Shown here in pieces: positions 9,396 through 18,887 of a stretch of DNA of 64,000 bases. The position numbers and the translations under genes were made by a program. The notes under the pieces are model-generated. The model ran no database searches and had not been told where the DNA came from. It saw only the letters and a program-made list of their open reading frames with translations. The stretch comes from Bacillota bacterium. Its GTDB lineage: Bacteria; Bacillota; Sulfobacillia; Sulfobacillales; Sulfobacillaceae. Location of the stretch: positions 1 to 64,000 of the forward strand of contig JAKADO010000005.1 in assembly GCA_021820485.1 (NCBI GenBank). Reading direction: 5' to 3'. Positions within the stretch are counted from its first letter, which is position 1. The number at the start of each line of letters is the position of its first letter.

Positions 9396-10514
9396 ATGGA
9401 TTGGGAACAGAACGTGGTGCAGTATCGGCGCGATTTGCACCGCATTCCTGAAACGGGATTCCAGGAACATAAAACACACGCCTATTTATGGGCGCATCTG
9501 GAAAAACTGGGGCTCAAGCCGCAGCGCATCGGGGAGACAGGGATTATTGCGGACATTCCGGGCGAGGGACCCGGAAAGCATATCGCCATCCGCGCCGACA
9601 TTGACGGATTGCCGCTTCCGGAAGAAACCGGCCTCCCGTTCTCGTCGGAGCATGCCGGGGTGATGCACGCATGCGGACACGACGGTCACATGGCGATTGT
9701 GCTCGCTTTGGCCGATCGCCTCGTTGCCGAGAAAAAATTCGGCGGTACGGTGCGGATCATGTTTCAGGCGGCTGAAGAGCGGCCTCCCGGCGGGGCGCTG
9801 ACGCTTATCGACGGCGGTGCCTTGGAGGGCATTGATGAGGTCTATGGGCTCCATTTGTGGGCGGAGGATCCAGTGGGAACGGTGGGCCTTAAGGCCGGGC
9901 CAATGATGGCGAATGCCGACCAGTTCACCATTCGCATCAAAGGTGTCGGAGGACACGGCTCCCAGCCGGAATCGACCAAGGATGCGGTCTTGATTGCCGC
10001 TCAGACTGTCGTCAACCTTCAGACCATTGTGTCCCGCCGGGTGCGGGCCTTCGAGCCGGCGGTGGTGACCGCGGGCACGATTCGGGGCGGCCACATTTTC
10101 AACATCATCGCCGAGACGGCGGAAGTCACGGGCACAGTACGCACGTTTTCCCCCGAGACTCAGGCGCTGATTGAGACCGAGATTCGCCGCATTGCCGAGC
10201 GGACGGCCGCGCTCTATGACGCCTCGGCCGAGGTGGAGTATGAGAAAGGCTATCCGGTGGTCATCAACCACGAGCGGGAGGCTGGCGCTTGGGCGGAAAA
10301 GCTCAGGGGGCTGGTCGAGGTCAACACGCCCGAACCATCCATGGGCGGCGAGGACTTCGCCTATTATCTGCAGCACAAGCCGGGAGCCTTCCTGTTTCTT
10401 GGCTGCGGCCAAGAGGACGGCGGTTCCCCGCCGCATCACTCGCCCCATTTCCTGATTAACGAACGCGCGCTGCCGTTGGGGGTCGAGGTGCTGTACCGGG
10501 CCATTCAGTCTTAG
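9396..10514 (+). CDS. M20 family amidohydrolase
   Basis: RRDLHRIPETGFQEHKT, ADIDGLPLPEETGLPFSS, MHACGHDGHMAIVLALA, FQAAEERPPGGA, MGGEDFAYYLQHKPGAF. Confidence 0.93.
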   Translation: MDWEQNVVQYRRDLHRIPETGFQEHKTHAYLWAHLEKLGLKPQRIGETGIIADIPGEGPGKHIAIRADIDGLPLPEETGLPFSSEHAGVMHACGHDGHMAIVLALADRLVAEKKFGGTVRIMFQAAEERPPGGALTLIDGGALEGIDEVYGLHLWAEDPVGTVGLKAGPMMANADQFTIRIKGVGGHGSQPESTKDAVLIAAQTVVNLQTIVSRRVRAFEPAVVTAGTIRGGHIFNIIAETAEVTGTVRTFSPETQALIETEIRRIAERTAALYDASAEVEYEKGYPVVINHEREAGAWAEKLRGLVEVNTPEPSMGGEDFAYYLQHKPGAFLFLGCGQEDGGSPPHHSPHFLINERALPLGVEVLYRAIQS

Positions 10515-10518
10515 GTGC

Positions 10519-10553
10519 AAAAGCGGTCGCCATTCCGGGGCCGCTTTTTTTTT
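10519..10553 (+). terminator. Rho-independent terminator
   Basis: AAGCGG..CCGCTT followed by T9. Confidence 0.85.
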
Positions 10554-10676
10554 GATCCCATCCACTTCCGCCATTACAATGGTTGTAGTCTATCGGTCGT
10601 GTATGGCAAATGGACGCAGGATTCGACGCGCCAGCCATGCTCCAATGAATGACTAAACCTCTCAAAGGTGGTTGAC

Positions 10677-11132
10677 ATGGCGCAACTATCCTCTGTCTAT
10701 CGACGATTGGAAGAAGGCGCGAAGCGGCTGACCCCGCAACGCGAATTGATCATAAAAATCTTTATGGCACGGCCGGGGGAGCATCTTTCGGCGGAAGAAG
10801 TCTATCAACTGGTGAAGCAGGAGTTTCGCGACATCGGCATGGCTACGGTCTACCGAACGCTGGAACTGTTGACCCAGCTGGAAATCTTGCAGCAGATCCA
10901 CTTCAACGACGGCCGTGCGCGATATGAAATCAATTTGGAAACGACCAACGTGCATCGTCATCATCATATGGTCTGCCTGCGCTGTGGGCGGGTTGAGGAA
11001 TTTCAGGAGGATTTGCTGGAGCAGCTGGAAGAGCGGGTTCTGCGTGAGCGAGGGTTTCGGGTGGTCGACCACGAGCTGAAGTTCTATGGAACCTGCCGTC
11101 AGTGCGAACGCAAGCAAGGAGGACGCAAGTGA
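10677..11132 (+). CDS. Fur family transcriptional regulator
   Basis: LTPQRELIIKIF, HLSAEEVYQLVKQ, MATVYRTLELL, HRHHHMVCLRCGRVEEF, CRQCERK Zn site. Confidence 0.94.
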   Translation: MAQLSSVYRRLEEGAKRLTPQRELIIKIFMARPGEHLSAEEVYQLVKQEFRDIGMATVYRTLELLTQLEILQQIHFNDGRARYEINLETTNVHRHHHMVCLRCGRVEEFQEDLLEQLEERVLRERGFRVVDHELKFYGTCRQCERKQGGRK

Positions 11133-11479
11133 CCGCTTTTTACGGATACAAGCGCTGAACCACCGCCAATCGTGCGCGAGCGTGGCTCGCCCAAGGTGCG
11201 GCTCAAGTGGATGTGGAGCGGGATTTGATCCTGGATCCCTTAACAATCGAAGAAATCAAGGAATTGGCGGCCTTGGCGGGCGGCATCGAGCCGCTGCTCT
11301 CCAAAAAGAGCCCGAAATACAAAGAATATCAGGAGCGGGTCGCGGCGCCGGAGGACTGGCTTCCGCTCATGGCGGAGGAGCCTCGGCTGCTCAAGCGACC
11401 CATCGTGGTGCGCGATGGGCAGATCTATATTGGATTTGACCAGAAGGCCTGGTCGGAAATCCTACCGGGGCAGCCATAG
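11129..11479 (+). CDS. ArsC/Spx-like thioredoxin-fold selenoprotein candidate (in-frame TGA=Sec at 11156-11158)
   Basis: AAGGAGG SD then GTG overlapping fur stop (GTGA); translation VTAFYGYKR-U-TTANRARAWLAQGAAQVDVERDLILDPLTIEEIKELAAL...LKRPIVVRDGQIYIGFD; TGA lies where ArsC/Spx family carries the catalytic Cys. Confidence 0.78.
11176..11190 (+). promoter_or_regulatory. bSECIS-like hairpin for the ArsC/Spx-like ORF
   Basis: GCGAGC-GTG-GCTCGC perfect 6-bp stem, apical loop begins with G, 23 nt after TGA; fits bacterial SECIS geometry. Confidence 0.6.
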
Positions 11480-12661
11480 CCCCTCCAGCACTTGCCCCGC
11501 TTCCTGTGGCGGGCTCCCATGGGGAATGACCACGAGACCATCGGCCTCCGCGAAGGACCGCAGCGCGTCGGACGATTGATTGTCAATGACCTCAAAGCCG
11601 ATTCCGTCCTTAAGGAACTGAAAGCGGGCCTTCAAATACCGCGTTTCGCGCGTGGATTTTGGATAGGGGTGCAACAGGCGCCCGTGAATGGCGCGGAGCG
11701 CATAGGAACGGCCAGTCAACGCGGCGGCCAGCGGCGCCACGAGGAGGTACCAGGCTGTCAAGCTGGCGCCGGGGTTTCCGGACAGCGCTACAATCGGCGT
11801 ATGCTTGTCGAGGACGGCTGCCGCGGTGGCTTTCCCGGGGTGCATGTCCACGCGCCAAAAAAGTCGGTCAAAGTGCCGTTCCAGGAGTTCAGGGAGATAG
11901 TCACGCTGTCCGACGGACACTCCGCCGGTGGTGATGATGAGCCGAAAATGGCCCGAGCGGGCCTTGTCAAAGGCTCCCAACAGCCGTTTGGGCTGGTCAG
12001 GCACGTGCCAATGACTGGGGCGTGCGCCCATTTCCGTCAAGAGGGCCGCCAAGAGGGGGCCTGTGGCGTCATAAATGCGGCCTGGCTTCAACGGCTTTCC
12101 CCCCGACTGCACCTCGTCGCCCGTGGTCAGAATGAGCACGCGCGGCGGAACGGCAGTAGACACCTCGGCCAGGCCGAACGCTGCCAATTGACCCAGAGCC
12201 AACGGGGAAAGGACGCTCCCCTGCGGGAGCACGGCATCACCCTCGCGATATTCATGCCCCTGCGGCATAATGTTGCGGTGAGGTCGAATGCGGTCCAGCA
12301 CAGCAATGGCGGGGCCGTCTGTCACGCGTTCTTGCTCCAGCACCGTATTCGCTCCCGGCGGTACGGGAGCTCCCGTCATGATGCGAATCGCCTCGCCGGG
12401 CTTAAGCGGTTGGTCCCATACATCACCCGCATAGAGGGTGCCGATGACGTGCAGTGTCCCGGGCGTATCCTCAGCGCGGAAGGCAAAGCCATCCATCGCC
12501 GCCCGGGCGAACGGCGGCCATTCTTGGGGCGCCCTGATGGGTTCCGCCAACGTACGGCCCAGGGCTTTCGCCAAGGGCACCCGTTCCTGACCGGTTGGGG
12601 CACCCTCAATGATCTTCAGAATCTGAGTGCGTGCATCGTCGACGGCAATATACCGGCTCAT
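11462..12661 (-). CDS. moeA: Molybdopterin molybdenumtransferase
   Basis: PPFARAAMDGFAFRAEDTPG, EAIRIMTGAPVPPGANTVLEQE, ITTGGVSVGQRDYLPELL, ALSGNPGASLTAW. Confidence 0.95.
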   Translation of the reverse strand: MSRYIAVDDARTQILKIIEGAPTGQERVPLAKALGRTLAEPIRAPQEWPPFARAAMDGFAFRAEDTPGTLHVIGTLYAGDVWDQPLKPGEAIRIMTGAPVPPGANTVLEQERVTDGPAIAVLDRIRPHRNIMPQGHEYREGDAVLPQGSVLSPLALGQLAAFGLAEVSTAVPPRVLILTTGDEVQSGGKPLKPGRIYDATGPLLAALLTEMGARPSHWHVPDQPKRLLGAFDKARSGHFRLIITTGGVSVGQRDYLPELLERHFDRLFWRVDMHPGKATAAAVLDKHTPIVALSGNPGASLTAWYLLVAPLAAALTGRSYALRAIHGRLLHPYPKSTRETRYLKARFQFLKDGIGFEVIDNQSSDALRSFAEADGLVVIPHGSPPQEAGQVLEGLWLPR

Positions 12662-13164
12662 TGTGCTTGACCTCCTCGTACCTCATAACTATACCGCATC
12701 CATTCTTGGGCGAGATGAGCCGCGATCTGCTGGATGCTGTCGGGGGGCAGTGGAACGGGGGAATCAAACCACGGGATTGATCCGGGAGGCCGTTGGGGGC
12801 CGATGACTCCCCCCACTGAGAGAACCACCGGAGGGAGGTCTCTGCCGATCCATATCTTAGGCCTCGGGGATCCTTTGTCCCCCTCCACAATGACCAGCGC
12901 TTGGGCATGCCATTGAGCGGCTGCTGTCTGGTATACGCTTTCCCGCGAAGACGGCGGGCGCCTGTCTACAATCCCATTGGGAGCTGCGAGCAGCGTCGCC
13001 GGGCCGAGCTTAGCAAAGCGCCCGGTATCCGATTGCGGCGGGTCGCTCGGCAAGGCATGATGGGTCCACTTGATGACTTGCACCACCGGCAAGAGTGGGA
13101 TTAGCGCCTCAATGAGCCGCGTTTTTCCGCTGCCCGATGGCCCGGCAAAATGAAGCACTCTCAT
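12658..13164 (-). CDS. mobB: Molybdopterin-guanine dinucleotide biosynthesis protein B
   Basis: MRVLHFAGPSGSGKTRLIEALIPLL P-loop, VIKWTHHAL, DTGRFAKLGPATLLAAP, VIVEGDKGSPRPKI. Confidence 0.88.
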   Translation of the reverse strand: MRVLHFAGPSGSGKTRLIEALIPLLPVVQVIKWTHHALPSDPPQSDTGRFAKLGPATLLAAPNGIVDRRPPSSRESVYQTAAAQWHAQALVIVEGDKGSPRPKIWIGRDLPPVVLSVGGVIGPQRPPGSIPWFDSPVPLPPDSIQQIAAHLAQEWMRYSYEVRGGQAQ

Positions 13165-13751
13165 CCTCTGTCCTCGCTTTGCCGCCAGCGGCGGAGGTCG
13201 TCGGGGGTATTCAGGTTCATAAGCCACGCCGGTTCACCCACGGGGACTTCCTCTGATCGCATCTGGTCGATGATGGCCATGATCCGTGGGCTTGACGACA
13301 AAGCGAGCGCCTTTTGAAGCACCGGCAGCGCCCGCTGGTGCCACAGGGCAGCCAGTGGCTGTCGATCGCCGCCCGGAATGGCCGGATACACGATGTCGGC
13401 CTCTGGATGCGCTATCCAGTGCTGATAGAGCGTATGAAAGAGGTCACTAGGAACATTGGGTAAGTCGACGGCCAGCACCAGAAGAAGCGGGGTGGCCGAG
13501 TGACTGAGGCCGGCTGCGAGCCCGGACAGGGGGCCCCGGCGTGGGAGGGCGTCCGGGAGGTCTTCGGGATATTGGGCGGGGTATCCGTGCGGACGGGAAA
13601 TCCATATCGTGCCGCTGCTCGCCTGGCGCAGCGTGCTCAGCGCGCGCTGCAACAGGGTTTCCCCCCCGGTTAGCGGCAAGAGGGCTTTGGGTTGCCCCAT
13701 CCGGCGCGATTCGCCGCCGGCCAGTACCAATCCGTCCAGTGAAAGCTGCAA
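13161..13751 (-). CDS. mobA: Molybdenum cofactor guanylyltransferase
   Basis: LDGLVLAGGESRRMGQPKALLPLTGG, LVLAVDLPNVPSDLF, MNLNTPDDL. Confidence 0.93.
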   Translation of the reverse strand: MQLSLDGLVLAGGESRRMGQPKALLPLTGGETLLQRALSTLRQASSGTIWISRPHGYPAQYPEDLPDALPRRGPLSGLAAGLSHSATPLLLVLAVDLPNVPSDLFHTLYQHWIAHPEADIVYPAIPGGDRQPLAALWHQRALPVLQKALALSSSPRIMAIIDQMRSEEVPVGEPAWLMNLNTPDDLRRWRQSEDRG

Positions 13752-13844
13752 GGACGTACGCCCCTTTCAGTTTTGCATTGTCTCCATGGTACACTAACGA
13801 GGGACATGGAAGCATTACCCATGGAATCTGCATCGAGGTGACAA

Positions 13845-14579
13845 ATGAAATCCCTGAAAGTTGTCGCATTTGATTTGGACGATACGCTTCTCCGACTGTC
13901 TCCTGATTTCATTCCCCAATATTTACAGCGACTGGACGACAGTTTGCAGGAGGTTTTTTCCCTCAGCGAACCGCTCTCCCGACACATCATGACGAGCTCT
14001 GCCCGCATGATGCAAAAAACCCGCGACCCGGAGCGGCTGGAGGATTTCTTTTACCGAGACTTTGAGGCGAGGACGGGTCTCAGCCGGGAACTGCTGGAAG
14101 ACCGATTCAATGCCTTCTACCGCGAGGAATTTCCGAAGCTGGCGCCCTTGGCGAAACCAGTCTACGGCGTCGTCGGCATGTTGGCGTCGCTCAAAGCGCG
14201 CGGCTATCGTGTCGCCCTCCTGACCAGCGCGCTCTTTCCACGGGTGGCGATTGACGAACGTCTCAAGTGGGCGGGCTTGGAGGACTTTCCATTTGACTGG
14301 CGCAGCGCCTTGGAAGTGGTGCATGCCACAAAACCGCAGCCGGGATATTATCTGGAGGCGGCAGAGCAACTGCACATCGCCCCCGAACATTGGCTCATGG
14401 TCGGCAATGACTTGGTGGAGGACATCATTCCGGCGCATCAAGCGGGTATGTCGGTCTTTTGGGTGCATGGGGACGTAACAGATGAGGAGGCCCAGAAGGT
14501 GCCGCAGGGTACTCCCGTCGGATCGATTGATGAGGTGTTGCCGTATATCTTGGAAGACGACGACAAATATGAGCGGTGA
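13845..14579 (+). CDS. HAD family hydrolase
   Basis: VVAFDLDDTLLRLSPDF, LLTSALFPR, KPQPGYYLEAAEQL, WLMVGNDLVEDIIPAHQAGM. Confidence 0.9.
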   Translation: MKSLKVVAFDLDDTLLRLSPDFIPQYLQRLDDSLQEVFSLSEPLSRHIMTSSARMMQKTRDPERLEDFFYRDFEARTGLSRELLEDRFNAFYREEFPKLAPLAKPVYGVVGMLASLKARGYRVALLTSALFPRVAIDERLKWAGLEDFPFDWRSALEVVHATKPQPGYYLEAAEQLHIAPEHWLMVGNDLVEDIIPAHQAGMSVFWVHGDVTDEEAQKVPQGTPVGSIDEVLPYILEDDDKYER

Positions 14580-14590
14580 CCGCCATCAAC

Positions 14591-14641
14591 AAAGAACCCC
14601 GTTCGCCAGTGCCCATTCAGACCGCTGACGACGGGGTTCTG
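14591..14641. terminator. Bidirectional terminator-like hairpin between convergent genes
   Basis: AGAACCCCGT...ACGGGGTTCT inverted repeat. Confidence 0.65.
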
Positions 14642-14653
14642 GGTATGCTGAAT

Positions 14654-15508
14654 TCACACTTTGGCGTATGAATGGGTCAGCATATCACGGAAGCCGGTTA
14701 ACGAGTCGGCCCGATCGGGATCTTGGGTGCTGTAGATTTGAATGAGGTTGGTGAGCATGCGCACCAGCATAAACCGTGTGGGCGTTGGGCTCAGATAGGC
14801 GGGATGGAACCCAAACCCGTTGTTCATCAAGAACTGGACACATTCACCACGGTTAAGCAGTCGTCCCTTGTGGAAGGGATCGATAAACAAGCTGTCATTG
14901 TACTGCAGAAGAAAGTGACCAGGCATGCCGATTCCGACCACCGGAATGCGCAAACGGCGCGCGATGAGGAGATAGACGGCGGACAGGCTGATTGGGATTC
15001 CGAGCCGGCGGTCCAGCACTTGGTTGATGTAGCTGTTGTCCGGATCGTAGTAGCCCTCTTGATTGCCGGCAAAACCCAAGTCTTCGAAGAAATACTGGTT
15101 GAACGCTTCAATCAGCTCGCGGCCGCGCCCAATGCCGCCCCGCTCCATGCGCCGTTTAAAATCGGCGGCCATGTCATCCAGCACGCTGCGATAATGGTTG
15201 CGGTTGAGGCTGGGGTATCCCGCTTCGGCAATGAGAAAAGCGCCTTCTTCAAGGTCAATCCATGCCGACGGCATTTCGCAAAAGCGGTCGAACCGCCGTC
15301 CCAGTTCATCAAGCCGCAGCCGTTCCAGAATGCTGTATACCCGGGTACGAACATGCGGATCGGGAGAGGTGCGTGCTTCTTCCAAATATTGCTCGGCCTG
15401 CGACCGGGCTTCGATGAGCGTCTTGCGCGCAATCTGAGCCGTTTTGATGTCATCGTCGCCCAACAGGTGAATCAGTGCGCGAATTTCGCCTTCAGTGAGT
15501 GACTTCAT
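14654..15508 (-). CDS. SirB1/transglutaminase-like family protein
   Basis: NQYFFEDLGFAGNQEGYYDPDNSYINQVLDRRLGIPISLSAVYLLIARRLRIPVVGIGMPGHFLLQY. Confidence 0.87.
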   Translation of the reverse strand: MKSLTEGEIRALIHLLGDDDIKTAQIARKTLIEARSQAEQYLEEARTSPDPHVRTRVYSILERLRLDELGRRFDRFCEMPSAWIDLEEGAFLIAEAGYPSLNRNHYRSVLDDMAADFKRRMERGGIGRGRELIEAFNQYFFEDLGFAGNQEGYYDPDNSYINQVLDRRLGIPISLSAVYLLIARRLRIPVVGIGMPGHFLLQYNDSLFIDPFHKGRLLNRGECVQFLMNNGFGFHPAYLSPTPTRFMLVRMLTNLIQIYSTQDPDRADSLTGFRDMLTHSYAKV

Positions 15509-15944
15509 GGCCGTCCGCTCCTTTCCCGAGTAGCGTGCTATACGGCTTGGTTGTTACCCTACTATATGGAACAACCATCTTGGATGTGAGAGCAGTTGTC
15601 AGCCGTATCATATTATTCGCTCTTTAACTGCGTTTTCCTTCCCGTGGCCTTCGGAAAAACCGGAGTTTCCTTTCGTCAATCGGTGTTCCCCAAAGACCGG
15701 TGGAATTGGATTCTCTTGCCAGTATTATGCCCAATCGAAGGGTGGAAAGCCGAGCGAGCCGTCCATGCGAAAGATTTTTTTCGTGGGTCGAGGTTCGGCT
15801 TGGGCCCGTCAACCGGGTATACCCATGGTAGTACAAAATTGCCTCCACCGGCATGGGAATCCTAGGACTTTCGGAGAAATGTTGGAGCGGCAGCCATCCC
15901 GTGGGACGGTTGCATTCCCCAGAACCGAGCGGTATGGTGAGGAT

Positions 15945-16517
15945 ATGCGCGAAGAGATCGATAAATTGCTGATATATTTGGGACGCATCACCGCCCAGAC
16001 CCCGCATCTGCAAATGATTTTAGGCTTTCTGCTGTCCGATCCGAGCCGGGTGCGTTTCGTGGCCACGCTGGATACAGGGGGTGAGTTGGCGATGGCGATT
16101 TCAGCCCATCGCCGCATTGAACTGCCCATTTCACCGTGGCAGGGCTACATCCGCGGCGTGCCTGTGCCCGACCCGATTGTCTGGATTCAGGCGGCGCGTG
16201 CGATGCGCGGCGACATTGCGATTCGCCTGTCCTCGGACGACCCACTGGTCATGCAGCTGGCCAACCCCCTCATTGCCCCGGAGCGCGAACGTCGCGAGCG
16301 GTTGGTGATGGAGGATCGGATGCAGGATCTGCGTCAAGAATTGGACCGGACGCTCGATTTATACAACGAAGTCCGCCATCTCATGGAGATTGATCATGAG
16401 AGGCATCAAGAGCTCGAAACCTTTCTCAGCATGGCCGAGAGGGAAATGCAAAACATGGGGCGTGAGCTGTCCCATTTGAAGGAACGCATCGAAGGCGACA
16501 ACCCGCCCTCCTTGTAA
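15945..16517 (+). CDS. Hypothetical coiled-coil protein
   Basis: ORF with coding-like composition; C-terminal coiled coil (RMQDLRQELDRTLDLYNEVRHLMEIDHERHQELETFLSMAEREMQNMGRELSHLKERIE); ATG at 15945 inferred. Confidence 0.6.
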   Translation: MREEIDKLLIYLGRITAQTPHLQMILGFLLSDPSRVRFVATLDTGGELAMAISAHRRIELPISPWQGYIRGVPVPDPIVWIQAARAMRGDIAIRLSSDDPLVMQLANPLIAPERERRERLVMEDRMQDLRQELDRTLDLYNEVRHLMEIDHERHQELETFLSMAEREMQNMGRELSHLKERIEGDNPPSL

Positions 16518-16570
16518 TTGACGCCTCCTCCTTTCGGCATACTATGCGCTGTGCGAAAGGAGAGTCATCA

Positions 16571-17413
16571 ATGGTCCATGACCGCCGCGAACAAGTGCGC
16601 CTCCTCAATCAAGACCTTATGGGCGAGCATCAAGCCATCGTCCATTATTTGACGCATGCTTGGACCGTCGTGCGTAAGTTTGGTCCCAGCATTGAGGCCA
16701 TCGCCCGTGACGAAATGCGCCACTTCAAATGGCTGGCGCATACCATTGTAGGGCTAGGCGGCGTACCTGACTTGACGCCGCCCGATGAGCTTCCCCAGTT
16801 TTCCGGCCTTGACGCCCTCAACTACGACATCGACGCGGAAGAAGAGGCAATCAGCCAGTATTTGGCGCATCAGCGCCAAATTGCCAACGAGCACGTCCAA
16901 GCCCTCATCGGCCGCATTGTGGTGGACGAGCGCGATCATCGACGGACATTTCTCGACCTGCGCTCGCAGTGGGTGGAACAGGACGCCGAACCGACACCGG
17001 AGCGCTCCGCCAATCCCCAAGTGGTGCATTGTTTTGAAACGTTGGTGTCCGAGGAATATCAAGAGATCTTGCGCTACCTTCTGGAGAGCTTTCTCACTCG
17101 CCATACCCGCGCTATGGGCATGAGCGCGGAAGATCGGGCGATTGACGAGATGAAGCATATGAGCATAGTGGCCGAGACACTGGCCGACTTGGGCGGACAA
17201 CCCCGCTTCATGTTGCCGAAGGGCGGCGACCACTCCGACGAATTGCGCCTTTATGGGGACTTGCGAGCGTGGGCTTCAGCCGAGATGCCAGGCCTCGTGC
17301 CCCTCATTGATCGCATTATCAGCCATGAACAATACCAAGAGCAAAGCAACCGGGATGCCGACTGGACCGTTGGATCAGGGTTGCAGGGAGGATGGGCCGG
17401 ATGGATGTCTTGA
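16571..17413 (+). CDS. Duplicated ferritin-like protein, candidate encapsulin cargo
   Basis: Two ferritin-like blocks (EHQAIVHYL/DEMRHF/DERDHRR and EEYQEILRYL/DEMKHMS/SHEQYQEQ); C-term DADWTVGSGLQGGWAGWMS resembles TVGSL-type encapsulin targeting peptide; overlaps encapsulin gene. Confidence 0.8.
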   Translation: MVHDRREQVRLLNQDLMGEHQAIVHYLTHAWTVVRKFGPSIEAIARDEMRHFKWLAHTIVGLGGVPDLTPPDELPQFSGLDALNYDIDAEEEAISQYLAHQRQIANEHVQALIGRIVVDERDHRRTFLDLRSQWVEQDAEPTPERSANPQVVHCFETLVSEEYQEILRYLLESFLTRHTRAMGMSAEDRAIDEMKHMSIVAETLADLGGQPRFMLPKGGDHSDELRLYGDLRAWASAEMPGLVPLIDRIISHEQYQEQSNRDADWTVGSGLQGGWAGWMS

Positions 17414-18240
17414 GTCATGCAGAAGCGCCCTTAAACGAAAAAGAGTGGGCGCATGTGATGGAAGCCGTGACCCAGGTGGCCCGCCGCCAGTTGGTGGCGC
17501 GCCGGTTTCTGCCGTTGTACGGCCCCATTGGAGCCGGGGTGCAGGTCGTCCAGGTTGATCGAACCCCAGGTTGGGATCTGGCGCAGGTCAGCATGCAGGG
17601 GGACGCTGAGGATGCTGTGCCCGAATCCCGTTTATATCAGCGCGTGCCGGTCCTGTCGAAGGACTTCATCGTCGACTGGCGCGACTTGGAGCAAGCGCGC
17701 ATCACGGGAGGCATGCTGGATTGGTCCAAAGCCGAGGCGGCCGCCAGCTTCGTGGCGTTGGCCGAGGATCATGTCATTTTCCATGGCATTGCAGACCAAG
17801 GGCTGGACGGACTGTTGACCGTCGAGGGGCGGCACGTGCTGCCGACTTCTGGGTGGGAAGAGCCCGGCAGTGGATTTCGTGATGTCGTGAGGGCCGTAAG
17901 TCATCTGACCTCGGCCGGCTTCATGCCGCCGTTAACGGTGGTTGCCGGAGTGACCATCTACGCCGCCTGGAATCGGCTGTACGGCAACAGCGGCGTACTG
18001 GAGGTGGAGCAAATCGAAAAGCTGGTCGGTGGCGGCGTCTTTCAGTCACCCTTGGTGCCGGATGATACGGTGGTTGTCTTGGCCCCAGGTCCTGAGAATA
18101 TGGACTTGGCTGTAGGGCTGGATTTCAATGTGGCCTTTGTGGAAACAACCCGCATGAACCACATTTTCCGGGTGTTGGAAACGATTTCGCTGCGCATCAA
18201 ACGTACCGGCGCCATCTGCCAGATCTGGCAAGAAAGCTAA
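17401..18240 (+). CDS. Family 1 encapsulin shell protein (linocin/HK97 fold)
   Basis: LNEKEWAHVMEAVTQVARRQLVARRFLPLYGPIGAGVQVV..., GIADQGLDGLLT, VVLAPGPENMDLAVGLDFNVAFVETTRMNHIFRVLETISLRIKRTGAICQI. Confidence 0.9.
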   Translation: MDVLSHAEAPLNEKEWAHVMEAVTQVARRQLVARRFLPLYGPIGAGVQVVQVDRTPGWDLAQVSMQGDAEDAVPESRLYQRVPVLSKDFIVDWRDLEQARITGGMLDWSKAEAAASFVALAEDHVIFHGIADQGLDGLLTVEGRHVLPTSGWEEPGSGFRDVVRAVSHLTSAGFMPPLTVVAGVTIYAAWNRLYGNSGVLEVEQIEKLVGGGVFQSPLVPDDTVVVLAPGPENMDLAVGLDFNVAFVETTRMNHIFRVLETISLRIKRTGAICQIWQES

Positions 18241-18284
18241 CCGCACGCTCCACTGCTGCGGTATGCTTAAGGCACGGGGGCGAT

Positions 18285-18839
18285 ATGATGGCCGACGAAG
18301 ATCAGAATGCGTTTGTGCAATGGCGGCATGCGCCGCCCAGCGCCTGGCAGTATTGCCCGCTGTGCCAAGACAGCTTGGTGAACCATGCGTGGGACGGCAA
18401 GATGCGCCGCTATTGCCCACATTGCGGCTTCGTCTATTGGGAACGCCCATTGCCCGCAGTTGCGGCCGTGATTCGGGAGTCGGAAGCGTCGGGCCGAATT
18501 CTTCTCGTCAGGCGCCGGTATCCGCCTCAGGAAGGGTTGTGGACGCTTCCCGGGGGCGGGGTCGAGGCGGGGGAGTCGATTGATGAGGCGATGATTCGCG
18601 AGGCGGAGGAGGAGACCGGTCTTGCCATCGCACTGGACTACCAGTTGGGAACCTGGTCGACGCCCAGCCATGAAACCATCATTACCTTTTTTGCGGCCCG
18701 CGTGCAGGGCGGCATGCTGGTGGCCGGCACTGATGCCTTGGAGGCGGAGTGGTTCCCTCTCCGGGCCATGCCAAGGTTGGCGTTCGATACGCATGCCGAG
18801 GCGATCGAGCGCTACGAGCGTGGTCAAAAGGATTCGTAA
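18285..18839 (+). CDS. NUDIX hydrolase with N-terminal zinc ribbon
   Basis: Nudix box GGGVEAGESIDEAMIREAEEETGL; CPLCQ..CPHCG. Confidence 0.94.
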   Translation: MMADEDQNAFVQWRHAPPSAWQYCPLCQDSLVNHAWDGKMRRYCPHCGFVYWERPLPAVAAVIRESEASGRILLVRRRYPPQEGLWTLPGGGVEAGESIDEAMIREAEEETGLAIALDYQLGTWSTPSHETIITFFAARVQGGMLVAGTDALEAEWFPLRAMPRLAFDTHAEAIERYERGQKDS

Positions 18840-18887
18840 AGCGGGGCTAAGCATAGGCTTGGCCGGCATCGCAGGAGGGAGTTTCGC

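Noticed and set aside
9486-10574. 362-aa minus-strand ORF
   Set aside because: Antisense shadow of the M20 amidohydrolase.
11492-12670. 392-aa plus-strand ORF
   Set aside because: Antisense shadow of moeA; no recognisable motifs, typical of GC-rich mirror ORFs.
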